Shown here piece after piece: positions 1 through 12,470 of a stretch of DNA of 64,000 nucleotides (position 1 is its first letter; every line of letters starts with the position of its first letter). The notes beneath the pieces are model-generated. The model searched no databases. It was not told the DNA's origin and was given only the letters and a program-made list of their open reading frames with translations. Location: positions 62,001 to 126,000 of the forward strand of contig MU119361.1 in NCBI GenBank assembly GCA_014904845.1, given 5' to 3'. The DNA comes from Acephala macrosclerotiorum. Taxonomy: Eukaryota; Ascomycota; Leotiomycetes; Helotiales; Mollisiaceae. The position numbers and the translations under genes are program-made.

Positions 1-665
1 TGTCTAACAGCCACTTCACTTGATCGTTATAATGTGTTCCAATCTCTGTCTCCACAGCTTCTGTGCATGCCATCGCGGCCTCTCGACCCATGATCGCAGT
101 TCCCCAGCCCAGAGCCGAAGCAGCGACTTTCCAGACTGGATACATGGCCGTGGGCCGCACACGGTGCTTCGCAACAAGTTTGTTGAAGGTTGAGAAGTGC
201 CCGGCTTCTTGGTCGTACATGTGCTTCAATAGCGGTCGAAGGTGTGGATGGGCGGCGACAACGACCGGTGTTTGTGCTGTGTAGATCAGGCATGCTGCCA
301 GTTCACCTGCCTGGTTGACTCGGAGCTATAGAGATGTTAGATAGCAGAATTGATATGCATGGGTAGCGTGTACAAACAGTGCTTGCGAGGAAGTCTCGCT
401 GGGCTTGGGTCAATGGTTTATTGCAGGGAGCTCGATCAGAAGCGACTTCTGGGGCTGATTTGGGGATCCGGGAAGGTTTGGCAGATGGATTGGCCTGCGT
501 GCCACTGTGTTCGGTGCTATATAGTCTTCGACTTGTACTTTGTGATAGGTTTTGTAAGGAGGCTTTTGGGAGGCGAAACAAATATAAACTTGGTAGGAGG
601 AAGTCGAAAGTCGGGAGATGGGTCACAAAGACTGCAGAGCGTCTGGCATAAGAGTACAGAGCCAT
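1..665 (-). CDS. COQ7: COQ7, 5-demethoxyubiquinone hydroxylase (partial, 3' end outside window)
   Basis: Mitochondrial di-iron monooxygenase that hydroxylates demethoxyubiquinone in the penultimate step of coenzyme Q synthesis. Read on the minus strand, exon 1 is 665-378 (96 codons) and exon 2 is 325-1. They are separated by a 52 bp intron (377-326) with a GTTTGT donor and TATAG acceptor. Exon 1 is basic and Ser-rich, as expected of a mitochondrial presequence, and ends PLTQAQRDFLAST. Exon 2 opens LRVNQAGELAA, which holds the first ligand Glu. It continues with the ExxH ligand motif DQEAGH, then RVRPTAMYPVW, and CTEAVETEIG..HYNDQ with the second helix-bundle ligands. About 204 residues are visible; by family length a few dozen C-terminal residues are missing. 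The start at 665 is the only Met in exon 1. It is divergent from RTF1, with 628 bp between the start codons. Identity is secure; the presequence and start are less so. Confidence 0.93.
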
Positions 666-1293
666 CTTGGAAGCAGTTGATGATCAGGAAGTTCCAAGCA
701 GTTCCAATGATCAACCAGATTTGGGATAATGGAGCTGATGTCCCATGAGGAGTGGTGACGATGGGATGAGTAACTCGGCCGCAAAACAAGCGACACTAAA
801 GTTCAAGGACCTAAGGACATTGTGGGAAAATTACATTGATGGGCACATGAACATAATACACTTTGGCTTGAATTTTCAACATCTCTACTCTGAAGTCCAT
901 CCTTTCGGATGGACTTCAGAGTGTATCGCATATTTCCATCTCCGATTTCTTCTACACTTCAACAATGGCAAGTACAGGGATAATTTAAGGTTTCGGACGG
1001 ATAAATTATTCTCCATTGGCCTCCTTTGGCATTGTCGAGGAGTGTAAATTTGATGATACCAAGCGCGCATTCTATCGTGCTTTATCGGCGCCCAACCCTT
1101 TCGATTCGAATCCCAAGTAGAATTACACGAATCGTTCCTACGGTCGATTTCTCCAGCTCTTTATTTGCCACGCCATCCACTTTCGAAATCGAACACTACA
1201 GTACGCAACAACGCAAGCACACCCACGGCTCAGCAACGAGTTTACGAGCCTTAGACTTCGAGACTTTCAAGGAACAAAGAGTCTGGCATCGCA
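666..1293. promoter_or_regulatory. Shared divergent promoter region of COQ7 and RTF1
   Basis: This 628 bp gap lies between the COQ7 start (minus) and the RTF1 start (plus), so it must hold both promoters. No gene is evident. Its only striking structure is the perfect hairpin at 887-922, listed separately. A CT-rich stretch (about 1120-1190) precedes the RTF1 start and could be its transcription start region. That is inference from position only. Confidence 0.6.
887..922. repeat. Perfect 16 bp inverted repeat with 4-nt loop
   Basis: The arm 887-902 (ACTCTGAAGTCCATCC) is followed by the loop TTTC and its exact reverse complement at 907-922. It sits between the divergent COQ7 and RTF1 genes, 222 bp upstream of the COQ7 start and 372 bp upstream of the RTF1 start. 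There is no poly-T tail and no ORF that requires it. It may be a protein-binding palindrome, a hairpin in a 5' leader, or the remains of a short mobile element. The sequence does not decide. Confidence 0.9.
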
Positions 1294-3297
1294 ATGGCTG
1301 ATATCGATGATGAACTCCTCGCTCTGGCAGGTGATGCTTCCTCTGATGAAGAAGATGCGCCAATGAGCAGAGAAAGCTCCGATTCTGCAGACCGCAAGGC
1401 TTCTGGCAAAGGCGGCGCAAAGAAGTCTGGCGGCAAAGGCACAAGCAGACGACAAGATGACTCCGAGGAAGAGGGTGAAGCGTAAGTTTCTTGCCTTCTG
1501 ATACACCTCTATAAGCTTGCTTCGGGTGCGAGTCCAATGCTCATGCGGATATAGCTCATCTGGACACTCCTCCCCAAACTCGCTGCAATCTGCCCCGATG
1601 GATGAATCCGAGTCCGAGTCCGATGCAGGCGCTGCTTTCGATGATGGCGACAGATACCCTCTCGAGGGTAAGTTCATGAATTCTACGGACAAAGCAGAAA
1701 TAATGGCTATGCCTGAGATCAAGCGCGAGGAGTTGCTTGCAGAGCGTGCTCAGGAGGTCGAGCGAGACAGACAAAACAGAGCCTTGCGCCAGCTTTTGAA
1801 TGCTCGTGAGGCAGAGAGTAAGAAGTTGGATAAGAAGCGTAAGGCTAGTGCAGCTGAGCTTGAGGAAAATCAACGCAAGACTTCACGCCAGAGAACAAAA
1901 CTTGGCGGAGGCAAAGTCGGAGAAGCAAGCACCGGTATCGACAGTCTGAAGAAGGCACGAGCAGAGAAGAATGATCGACAGCGTCGCCGCGACGAAGATA
2001 AGGAGAGAAATAGGGGTCGCAGAGCTGTGCAAGACGAATCGGACCAAGATGCAGAAGGCGATAGTGAACCTGAGTGGGATGACGGCAGATCCAAAAACAA
2101 GAAATCGAAGTCTCCAGAATACAAAGATGCAGAACCAGCCGGCCTTCACGACATTGAGAGAGTCAGAGTCGGCAGATCCCGATTTGCTATGGTTTGCTTT
2201 TATCCTGGCTTCGATGGGGCTATTACTGGGTGTTTTGTACGCATCAGCGTTGGCATTGACAAGGAGAGTGGTCAAAACATCTATCGAATGGCACTAATCA
2301 AGGGTAAGTTGCCACTGCTACATGCGCACTTCGGTCTGCTAACTTCCAGCTAGGATTTGTTGAAGACAGACCTTACGCTATCGAGACCGCGAATGGCAAA
2401 CACTTCAAAACTACCCAGTATATTCGTGCTGCTCATGGCAAGGCGGAGAGAAACTGGCCCTTTATCACCTGTTCCGATTCTCCCTTTACTGAGGTTGGTA
2501 CACCTAGTGTGAGCTTTTAAGATGCTAATTATCTTTAGGCTGAGTGGAATCGGTACAAGCAGACCTGTCTAGTCGAAGGTATCCCGTTACCCACAAAACC
2601 AAAGCTTGCCGGCAAGATCACAGACATCAACAATCTCGTCAACCGCTCATGGACCGAGGCCGAATTACAAGAGAAGCTTACCAAATCTGGCGCCTTGGTA
2701 AACAAGTTCATCCCGATTGAGCGAAACCGAATCACCAATCTAATGAAGGAAGCCAAGGCTCGTGGTGACGCAGAGAAGGAGGACGCTCTTCGCAAGGAGC
2801 TTGAGTCTCTTGACGGTCCAAAATTGGCTTATAGCACCTCTATGCAACCTTCTCCCAAAAAGATAGCAGCATCAGGTATGAGCCAGCAGGAACGACTCGC
2901 TATTCTCAACCGAGAAAACCGTCGCAAGAACGCTGAAGAAGTTCGCCAGGCGCAGATTGCTGAGAGAAGAGCTGCCAAGAAGGTGGAAGCTGCCCTGGCT
3001 CGTGGCGAAGATGTTGCTGAGGATCACTCACGCCGTGTCAAGACCCGAGCCAAGTTCAAGCACGATGTTGCCGATGCCTTCGGTGCCAAGAAGAATGATA
3101 GCGAGCGCAGTGGTACCAACACACCAGCCATGGGTACACCAAACCTTAGCGCGAAGAAGCCATCCACACCTCTTCCGCATATTGCCAAGCTTCAGGCTGC
3201 CAATGCAGAGAGAAAGGGTATTCCAACTATTCGACGTCCTTTGATGGATGACGATATTATTGGTGCTATTGACCTCGGTATTGATCTTGAACTTTAG
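1294..3297 (+). CDS. RTF1: RTF1, Plus3-domain subunit of the Paf1 transcription elongation complex
   Basis: RTF1 links the Paf1 complex to elongating RNA polymerase II and promotes H2B ubiquitination and downstream H3 methylation. I place exons at 1294-1481, 1555-2303, 2354-2493 and 2539-3297, with introns of 73, 50 and 45 bp. Phases agree across all joins and give 611 residues. The N-terminus (MADIDDELLALAGDASSDEED) is acidic and Ser-rich, as usual in the family. A charged middle follows, with the basic runs expected of a nuclear protein. The Plus3 domain runs from about residue 260 (DIERVRVGRSRFA) to about 390 and includes FVEDRPYAIE, TTQYIRAAHG and FTEAEWNRYKQ. The C-terminal third is coiled-coil-like (NRENRRKNAEEVRQAQIAER) and ends in IGAIDLGIDLEL. 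The third donor (GTTGGT) is weak but gives the correct Plus3 reading; the better GTGAGC at 2509 would leave a 30 bp intron. The gene is intact. Confidence 0.95.
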
Positions 3298-6200
3298 TGA
3301 TTCAGACCCGGGCCACTCAAAATGAACTCTTGACCAGAAGCCATGGGTGCTTTCTTTCATGGACAAAGCGTCTTTCAATTTGGAGCATCCATAGCGTGTA
3401 TTTTAAATTACAATTAAATGGCATGTTGCGGCATTTGCCAATGAAAACCTGCAAATATTTCCGATCTCGAAGTCTTGCAAGGTCAGTCTGTTGACTGTAC
3501 CAGCTTTCTAGAGCTTTCTCTCTTCAACCCCTACGAAGTTCTTGGAATGGTTCAGGATCCCAAAATACTCATGACCCATCAAAAATGAGGGTCTGTGCCT
3601 CCTCGCAACTTCGTGGATTAAGCTGGGGGGAAGAAAAAAAAAGAAAAAAAGGAGGGGGGCCGAATCGCCCAGCTGCGTAACATGAAGTTTCGCAGTGTCT
3701 TCACATAGATTAGCGTTAAACCAGATTCAAGCCGTGAGTTCGAGAGCATGGATCAGCTTCAAGGCCCACGATGTCCCTCCTCGACAAGATAATCCAATCA
3801 CACGAGGTGAAACCCTCCTCGGCATAGGACGATAACGTTAAAGAGGGATGATTAATGAGAGAGGGAGAATGCCTTTATAGGCTCTGCAGTTGGGAACAGC
3901 TCTTTTCCTCACCACATGGGCAAGGAACGGCTTAGCGTCAACTACAACCACAACTCTTAAACACGCGTTGAGAGGAAGGAACGTCAACTGCGCAGTAACA
4001 TACCTACGTAGCTCTTTCTCTTATTTCAATATCCACTTCGTTTGCCACTTTCCTCGATATAATGCATCTTTCAACATTCAATCCCCATCTACTCGTTCGT
4101 ATTTCGTCATTCTATGCATCTCACCTCACGACTTCATTTTCCACTTGCCTTACCATTCGTTCACCATGTCTGACAGCTATTATCATCGAATGCCTGGACT
4201 CGATTTGCGCTTTCCCTAGACAAACAACGATCTCGTGGGGCCACCGTCGATGCGAACACCCTGCCAGTGGCAGCCAACATTCTCTACCCAGAATATATGC
4301 TTATGTTCAGCCTCATGACCACTTGTATCTGCCTTTGAACCCGCCCCCCATTCAGCCTGCAGTTCAGTCCTTCTTACCGCGTTCTTGGTTTCGCAAAGCC
4401 ATTCGTACCTTTCACAGTCAGAGTCTAGATTCCCTACTCAAATGCACTCCACAGGGCTCATTCCAAGGAAAAGTCGAAAGCTTCACTCCACGATATGGAA
4501 GGCAAGATGCTGATGTGTGCCATATATGGATCTCTCTAACCAAATTCCCGCGACGCAGAGACTCGCTGGACTCCAAGTTTACTCTGGTGGATCTATGCGA
4601 AGTCACTCTCGTCCCCTAAAGGAGAGCACACGACACCAGTTCGAGTGAATAGCAACCCAAGCAAAGTTTCAATCAGACTGTCAATCGAAGAACAGAACCG
4701 CCAGTCAAGTGCTCGCGAAACAACACTGAAAAGACAAGAACAGGAATCAAATTCACAACACAAGGCCTAACGAAACGCTCGCAAAAGTCAGCCCATATGC
4801 CGCTAGCTTCAAAACGCAAGACCAGTAGTTGTGAAGTCACATCTTATACCATATCTTACGATATTGCGCACCAAAAGCAAACCGAGGAGTTTCTCGAGTA
4901 TACAACGCCACTATCCTCGGCTTCCCCAAGACAAGACAAAGGGGATGGCTGCAGAATATTTCCAAAACAAGATGCCCCCAGAAATCTCTAATGTCCTATC
5001 TTGGATCCCTTCCCTTGCGGGCATGATATCGACGACATTGCATAAGTCCTCTGCAAATTCATGGTCAAGTGGTTGCCTATGACTTTGAGAGCAGCTAGAG
5101 ATCTGTCAATTGAGCGATCATATGCACCTCTCGAGTTCATTGAAAAGGACCTTGAGTCCCTGCAGTATGACAGAAATCTTCCCCCTAGCCTAACATTCTA
5201 TTACGAATGTCTCCGACAAAGCAACATGTTTGCCTGCCGGTTTGAAAAGCCACGATACAGATCTTTAACCTCAATGTTTCTGTATCTTTTCTGTGAGTGC
5301 ACAAAGATACAATAGCCGGACCGAAATTCAAGAGCAGCGAGTTCATCAATATCTTACCCAGACTCCCCAAGCTAGCTTCCACCGTTGAGGGCTCCTTAAT
5401 ACCCGAGCAGTCTTTTCCGTTTGTTCCCTCGCCTGTCGTATTGAGTAGCCTCCACAGCGTCATCTGGCATCTTTGAACAGCCCATCTCACACCACTCCTT
5501 GAGCAGTGCTTGAGACTAGGGGGGTTGGTTCCAAACAGCCATCCGTTCCACTTGAGATATCATATCAGCCACCTTAGACACATCTTATTCAAACTGCTCT
5601 AAACTCCTCAAGATCCGGTCTCAAGCACAAAAGCTGAACTTCAAACGACCATCTGTTCCATCAGCTGTCACATTGTTAGTTTTCCCCTGGACTTCATCTC
5701 ATCCAGATGTCTTCCATATCTCAAAACACTTCGCAAGAACGAGGCTGTGCAAAGTAGAGGCATAGAGGGTCGGTTTTCCCCAATGCGAAATTTCTAGACC
5801 ATTGAGAAGCAGCATCCAGTTTCAGCATGTCATCCTAGCACTCAAAACGATCGCCCTCTGAAAGATCTGATAATGGGCCTTCGGCAGACTCGCAAGCCAG
5901 GGTTCTTCCAACCCTGTTACGCACTCACGTGATTTAGTCTAGGTTTCCCTAGTGACGCTTCATCCATTCGATTTCGTTTGAAATTTCGGACGAAAGATCA
6001 TTGACGGTGTTTGATGGGCACCACCTGATCTGCTTCGAGGAGCAGCTGTGTCCCAAACGCTAGCTCACGTCAGAGACTACCTCCGTACCATTCTCATCCA
6101 GCACAGCCGCCTTACCGCACCGGACCTTGGGGATGTCTGTGCAAAGCAAGTCCGGCTCCCGCCAAGAGGATCTTCAAATTCTCGCATCAACTACGGGATT

Positions 6201-8580
6201 GATATGCTCAGATGGCGGATGGCATGAACCTGCGCCTTCTCCTCGAACTCGTCGCACGCAGTTCCCGTTGGACGAAGACCGGCTCAAAACCGTAGCATTC
6301 CAATCGCTTCAGACCAGGCAGTGCACGATCCCAGCCTTTTGCAGGAGATGAAACACGAAAGGGAACCTATCGCACTTCGAATGCACACTCCAGCAACCTT
6401 CTCACCAAATTCGCCGCCCTCCCCACTACTGGGACACTCACCAGATTGGCCCGCCTGCTCGTCATCTGGTGGAGCGGCGCCGTCTGATTCCTTCCTCTCT
6501 CCTACGATCGATGTCAACCGAATCTGGGCCACCACAACCACGCAATGGAGACATATCTGCATCCCGGACAATAGCACCATTCAGTGAGGATGAATGAGGA
6601 TGCCAATGAGGATGCCCATGAGGCCAGCCGCCATCCTGAGTGAGCATGAAGGTGGCCGCCGAAGCCAGGTCCGGATGCAGACAGAGGTGTGCTGGCCGCC
6701 AGCTGAGATCTCGTATGCACCTGAGCAGTACAGGAGGACGATGATAATTGACGAGCCAAGTGAAGTGAGCCGTAAGTTCTGTCCATCGTGTTGTGCCTCT
6801 GGTGATGGTTGAAGTGGCAGTTCCACCACAGCGTCACGATGTCAGCCAATGCATACGAGGCTCTACTGCCTCAACACCTCGCTCGAATCCGCGTGGCTGC
6901 ATGCTTTTCTACAACGCAATTGCTGCTCCTCGAAATCTGCTTTGCTAGTCCGGCCACTAGCCCTCCCAACTACCGAGCTGGTGCTGCATTGGTCCGTGTG
7001 TACGGTCAGACGCCAGTATCGCCGGTGTCACAAGTTGCCGTATTCGTTCAATTCGCCTTGAGATCAAACATTTCGCTCCAGAAACAAGAGTTCGAGCATG
7101 TTCACGGAAACGACCGAGCGAAGAAGCAGTTCCATGCTCGCAACTTTCTAGAGACCTGCCATTGTGCCAATGCCGTGGTGCAAAAAGTGTCAGAATTGGA
7201 AGTGTATCAAATGGTGGTTCACAATAACTCAATTCCCTGAGTAGATCGTGGGTGCAGTTCAGACGAGAATCTCGTCGCTAAACGATCATCGTAAGGATCC
7301 TCTCGAAACACGGCGGGCACGGCCATTAGCCCACACACGGCATGGGTCTACCGAACGCAACATCGCAAATGGTTCACTGATGGCTTAATCCAGGGCCCTT
7401 GTCCACTATACTATCGACAAGGCTCCGAAGATGGGCCCAGTCAGCATGGGTCATGCTCGCTGCGTAATGTGGGGAATCTCAACCTCAAACACTTGCCAAG
7501 TCCCCGTTTCCAGCATAATCAATGCACTATGCATCAGCAGCATACGCCTCAGCAGCTACTACTACTTGCGGTAGAATAGAGTTCTAGCTTGACGTCTGTT
7601 TTTCCTTCGTCGGCCCTGCCCTTCCTCATGTGGTGCTGCTCATGTCGGTCGCCGCCCGTTGTCTCTCTCTCTGCTGTCTGTATTCAACTAGCCGTCTACC
7701 AAACGTGGCCTGGTTCTTCATGCATACCCGAAGCAGCCTTACATACTTCAGGTAGTGTGTATGGCGAGACCCTTGACATCGTCCTATCTTTGTTCTTTGT
7801 CTCTATTTTTGCTCGATAAATATCTTCCCCCTCCATTCGTCAGCCATTATACAAAAAGAAGCATAGCTCAATCCTCAACAGACTCTTAAAGAGTGGTTCG
7901 TGATAAATTGCGTAACCGATCTGGCTGAAGTCTGCTGAAGCTTCTTTGTCCAATAGCATCGCCCCCGCCCGATATATCCAGACAAGCACTGCTCCCGCAG
8001 TCAATGCCTCGAAAGCCACACCGTTTCGGGAAGAAGAGATAAATCTCATCGTTGTTTCTTTCGGGCCTTGGAAGATCCGCTCTATCACTTGATAAGTCAG
8101 ATGTTTGGACGATACCCACGATACGACCAAGCTTCAGAAGACTGTTTCGAACGTTTCCGATGAGGTCAATGCATTGTCGGATGTCGATCCCACCTCAAAG
8201 CCTCTTACTCCCTCGCAAGACATCCGGAGACCTGATTCACTGTCTTCTGTCAAAGCCACAGGATCAAAGTTTATCTGAACCGAGGGCTGGTCTCCTCAAT
8301 CGGATCTGTTAATCAGTCAGATATTTGAAACACCTTATTCCGATCCTCATAGATTAAGACTACATATCCTCGACACTTCCCTTTGTGACCGGACGGTCTT
8401 CGAGGGTATTTGGAAGGTTATTATCTTGAATCGGACGGCCACTTGCTGTTTCTTCGACGCAGCCCCAGATATTCCGGTCAGGTACAGGAGATCGAGAACG
8501 AACGAAGTACTCATGAAAGGGTTGGAAAGTTGTTAGACCAAACATTTATTAGGGAAGCACTGGCTCGGCCAACCGTCAAA
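3298..8580. other. Long 5.3 kb gap with no recognisable gene
   Basis: Between the RTF1 stop and the next believable start there is mostly non-repetitive, GC-normal sequence. The longest open frame (4062-4619, plus, 185 codons) matches no family I know, and neighbouring frames are closed by scattered stops. Stretches of plausible peptide jump between frames from about 4160 to 7240, so an old decayed gene is possible but not supported by any recognised domain. The last 1 kb (7560-8580), with CT-rich runs and many short upstream ORFs, looks like the promoter and long 5' leader of the gene at 8581. A 12-bp imperfect tandem (GAGGATGCC units) lies at about 6590-6625. The purine mirror tract at 3625 is listed separately. 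Confidence 0.5.
3625..3659 (+). repeat. 35-nt pure purine tract with near mirror symmetry
   Basis: The tract runs six G, then A-rich sequence with single Gs, then GGAGGGGGG. It reads almost the same forwards and backwards in the mirror sense and contains no pyrimidine. Such homopurine mirror repeats can form intramolecular triplexes (H-DNA). It lies 327 bp downstream of the RTF1 stop. Function is unknown. Confidence 0.85.
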
Positions 8581-11500
8581 ATGGACGTCACCTCGCTGTT
8601 GAACGCGAATTCGGTTGCTGCTGAGCAGCAAAGGAAGATGGAGAAGGGAGAGACCTCGAAGACTCCAACTAGGAATCGAACCCCTTGGGATGCTGGAGGC
8701 TATTCACTACCAATCAACACGATATCAAACTCGACCTCGACGCCGACGACCCCACCAAAACTCCAGGGCATTCACGATATTCACCACGATGATTCACAAG
8801 CTCGCGCCAGTGTGAGTCCGCCGACCTCCCCTCGACATAAATTCTCCGACAGTCGGAGTAGTCTTTCTTCTTTTACATCTTCATTACAATCGACGACCCA
8901 CTCTAGATTTTCATCGATGTCAACTACACTGAGCAGTACACATCTTCTAAACAGCCACTTGGAGACATCGTCGCCTACTTCGAGTCTCAAGATCCAGGAG
9001 ATGGACCTGAATCATCTCCATATGGAGTCAACTCAACAGCCGGCACACTCTACACAGCCTCGCGGCAGTCTATCACCAACAGGCTCCCTTGATGCGCTTG
9101 CAATGGTTGCCGAGAATCGAATTACTAGTCAACAACAAGCAGTCTCCCCAACACCAGAGGACAAGATGTCAACGACTCCTGAAACAACACCGAATGCAAA
9201 TACAGCATCTGCAACAGACCGACCTACGTCCCCAAGCGACGCAATCCTCATCAAGCGCGCCACCCTTCCGAGTCTTCGTCTTGTTACAGGAGAGCAGGAG
9301 TTGAACGGAACAGGCCAGGCACATATGTAAGTTATCAACCTTCCTTTATCAAGGCTGCAATTAAACGCCAAATCTTTGCTTTGACTGCACATTGTTCTGT
9401 TATGTCCTGTTTTGGCCTGGTCGTGTTCTCTTGTTGGGACTGATCTACTGTGATCAGTAGCAATCTCGAGCTGTGTGTATACTTCTCAGCGCCCCTGCTT
9501 TGCGAGATGCCTCTCCTTGTCTCAGCGCGTCTTTGCAAAATTTTCCTCCTTGTCTCAGTGCACACAGCACTTCTAAGTCCAGTGAATTTCCCCTAGCACA
9601 AAGCTCTTCCCCAGCATAGCAGTTCTCCACATCACAACAGTTTCCATGATCTCAGAGATTCACGGCTCGCCTATCATTTGGACTTTGAAGTAAGGATTAG
9701 CTATCCGCTATTGTCCAAGGCGCATCTGTCCAGGTGTTCAAATGACGTGTAGATTCCTTTCTACTCTGATTCACCTCCAAAGATCGAACCACGCTAGTCA
9801 CAGCCTCCTCTGCTTCTTGGTTGTGGCCGCGCTAGTTCGCAGCCTCGTCTATCTTCGAGTATATCTTCCCTCTTTGCAACCAACAATCCCTCCCACAAAC
9901 AACATCCTTCTTTCCACCCCAGTCTCAAAGATCGTGCGCATACTTCCTCATCCAAGCACCAGCCCTCTGGTAATAGCAAGATCAGTCAAGTACGTCTTAT
10001 TTATTGCGGACAACCTTTAGTATGAACCCCGCGCTCAGGTTCGAAGCCGAACTGCTGTCCTTGCGTTGCTTTTCGCGCATCGATTTCACCTGAAGACACC
10101 GAAAGACGTTGCGCCGATGTCGCCGGTTCTTCTAATCTCAAGTCACTTTCGGACACAAGCTAACATCAACCTTCTACAGACAAGACAACTTCCTCAGCGC
10201 GCCTTTAGAGACGCATCATCAATCCCTCCTGCACTCCAGAAGCCACAAAAGAGCACTGTCTGCGCCCGACTTTACCGCATCAAGATCAACGTTGCCTACA
10301 ATGGCTGATTCGATGGCAATGCGCCCTACTGGCGAACCAACTCCTCCTTCCTCCCACCATCCTGACAACCCTTCTCCAACGGCTACTACAGCAGCATACC
10401 CAAACCCCGACACCCCACCAACCATCGCCGATAATGAAAGTAACGCGGTTGTTTGTATGTACATACCCAATTGCGACACCGGGTCTCAGCCTCGCAAGGC
10501 CATCTCTCATATCTTCGGCAGAAACAAGATGTGCACCCGCCTTATTCCACAGCATGTCTGGGTTCACTATTGTCGCAAGCATTATCAGCGCAGCCGATAT
10601 CGCAATCCCAAGGAATATGCCAAATTGCAATGTGATTTGGTCCAACAACAAATTCGTCGTGTTCATGAATGGTCATTGAACAATGCAAAGAATGGTGTTG
10701 CCGGCGTCGTTCAGGATTGGGGTTTGGCTGTTAGGAAGCGCGAGCAAAAGCGCCTTGACGATCTTGGTGGCTCTCGCAAGCGAAATGCTGCTATCTTCGA
10801 ACAAGATAGTGATGAGGGAGAGGATGGTAATGGTCGTGCTGTTCCTGTCCCTGCTACCGCGGTCCCGGACTGGCTGCTTGCTCTCTGTGGTAAGGGTTAC
10901 AATACTCAAGCTATTCTTGAGATCTTCAACCGTCTCCATACCGAGATCCTAGAAGACACTCTTCCTTGCTTTCCCGATATCGAGATCTTACCCAACATCA
11001 ATGTCGACTCTGATGAACCAAAGAGCCCTAGAGGTTACGCAAAGAGACCAGCTCAGGGCCACAAGCGAGCCCAATCTCTTGGCGTTGGCATGAAGCCCAA
11101 CTACTACACTCAAGATCGACGCAGCAGCCAGCCAGCCATCTATGGCCAAGAGGCTGCTTCCTACGATTCTCCTAAGAGACGCCGAGGCGATGTTATAGAT
11201 ACTAGTTCGCCACTCCGTGTCTCGTCATCTTTTCAAGGATCTCGATATGTTGAGCGCCCTGTGGAGAACGGCCGACGCATCCAACCCATGGCACATAGGT
11301 CAACCTTTGAAGGCATCGATGAACACCAGGGAGGTGATGTCCAATACTATCAAGGCTATGCTCCTCCACGCTACCAAGCACCTTTGCCAGCACCTACCCC
11401 ACAAAGACTGAATGGTCTGTCGATGGCCGCTCATCTTGAGGTCAACAATGAGCATGTCTCTGCCCGACGCCCCATTCACAATCGCTCTCAATCAGACATC

Positions 11501-11881
11501 AGCAGCTTGGGTGGAGGTCCTTACCAATACTCTCCTGCCCCTGTGTCTGTCTATTCTCAAGGTCCCGGATATCAATCTCGTCCTTCTCACTTCCAGGAGT
11601 CGCCGCAACCCCACTCTCGCCACTACTCACCTCAACAATTACGCTGGGAACAGATGCCTCAATATCCTACAATGAGACAATCAACCCAGCTCCCTGGTCT
11701 TGGTCACCACCGTGCTCAGAGCACCTCAATGATTCAGTCGACCTATTCTACGCCTATGCCAAGTGTCCACGAGCATCCTACCCAGGCTGCAATGTCACCA
11801 TACACACAAGGCTCTCTAACTGCTGGTCCTCATATCACCGAGTCGCCAGAAGCTCGTGCCGTCTTCGCCTCTCGACGATAA
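8581..11881 (+). CDS. Fungal 'ORP1-like' putative regulator, two exons with an 853 bp intron
   Basis: Exon 1, 8581-9326, starts MDVTSLLNANSVAAEQQR and is low-complexity, rich in Ser, Thr and Pro. It stops at a consensus GTAAGT donor (9327). Exon 2, 10180-11881, follows a CTTCTACAG acceptor. The phase matches exactly (two bases plus one), giving 815 residues; the exon 2 frame is open right from that acceptor and encodes HSRSHKRALSAPDF before the first internal Met. The conserved core (about residues 340-430) includes CMYIPNCDTGSQPRK, AISHIFGRNKMCTRLIPQH and VWVHYCRKHYQRSRYRN. Its Cys/His and basic residues suggest nucleic-acid or zinc binding. I recall this core from fungal proteins annotated 'ORP1-like', with no firm function. 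The C-terminal half is disordered, rich in Gln, Tyr, Pro and Ser. Alternative: two genes, the second starting at Met 10292 or 10301. The intron would be long for a fungus. Frame open upstream to 8410, but 8581 is the better start. Confidence 0.65.
9327..10179 (+). other. Proposed 853 bp intron of the ORP1-like gene
   Basis: It begins GTAAGT and ends TTCTACAG. It is CT-rich with stops in all plus frames and contains no conserved peptide that I recognise. If the two flanking ORFs are separate genes, this is instead the 3' region of the first and the promoter plus leader of the second. Confidence 0.5.
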
Positions 11882-12470
11882 TTCTACACCCTACAACAAA
11901 TATTTATACCTTTCATGTACATTTTTCGCGATGGATTTTCGGCATGAAGATGCTTAGATGCGCTTTCTTTTTTGCATGGCCCGACTAATTCCTGGGTTTT
12001 CCATAGACAGATAGATTGTCTGGACTGTGGAGGAAGACCTTACTACTGTAAGTAGTCTTGGGCGTCGGTTGAGACTTTAGATGCATTGAAGGGAAAAATT
12101 TGGGCGTTGATTTGACATAAGCAAGGCGTTGAGGAAAGGGATGCACTGTCAACCTTGGGCATGGTCCCTGGAGGATGTCTTGCGTCTCTTGAAGGGTGGC
12201 CTTTTTGAGACTAAAAATCACTTTGTGGGTGGGTTAGACCACCTTTGTTTTCTAGCGATGCTTTTGGCACCTTGCGGTGCAGCAATAATAATAAAAACCG
12301 ATGATTTCGGCAATCTGCCTAATAAATTGGGCCCAAATGTTTGTTTCCTCTTCAGTGATAATCCTGTTCTAAGCACCAAATCCGCACATGTGTGCGTACC
12401 ATCCCTTGACCAACTGCTTTGGACAGGTTCCAGTAAAATCTTACAATATCACGGCAGGAAACGTAAAAGC
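11882..12470. other. 3' flank of the ORP1-like gene, nothing recognised
   Basis: No gene, RNA or repeat is evident. The TAA stop at 11879-11881 is followed by AT-richer sequence that may carry the polyadenylation site. The 114-codon open frame at 12129 has no family features. Confidence 0.5.

Noticed and set aside
885..1070. Short ORF on the minus strand reading through the hairpin
   Set aside because: It exists only because the hairpin arms are open in both directions; there is no family similarity or codon signal.
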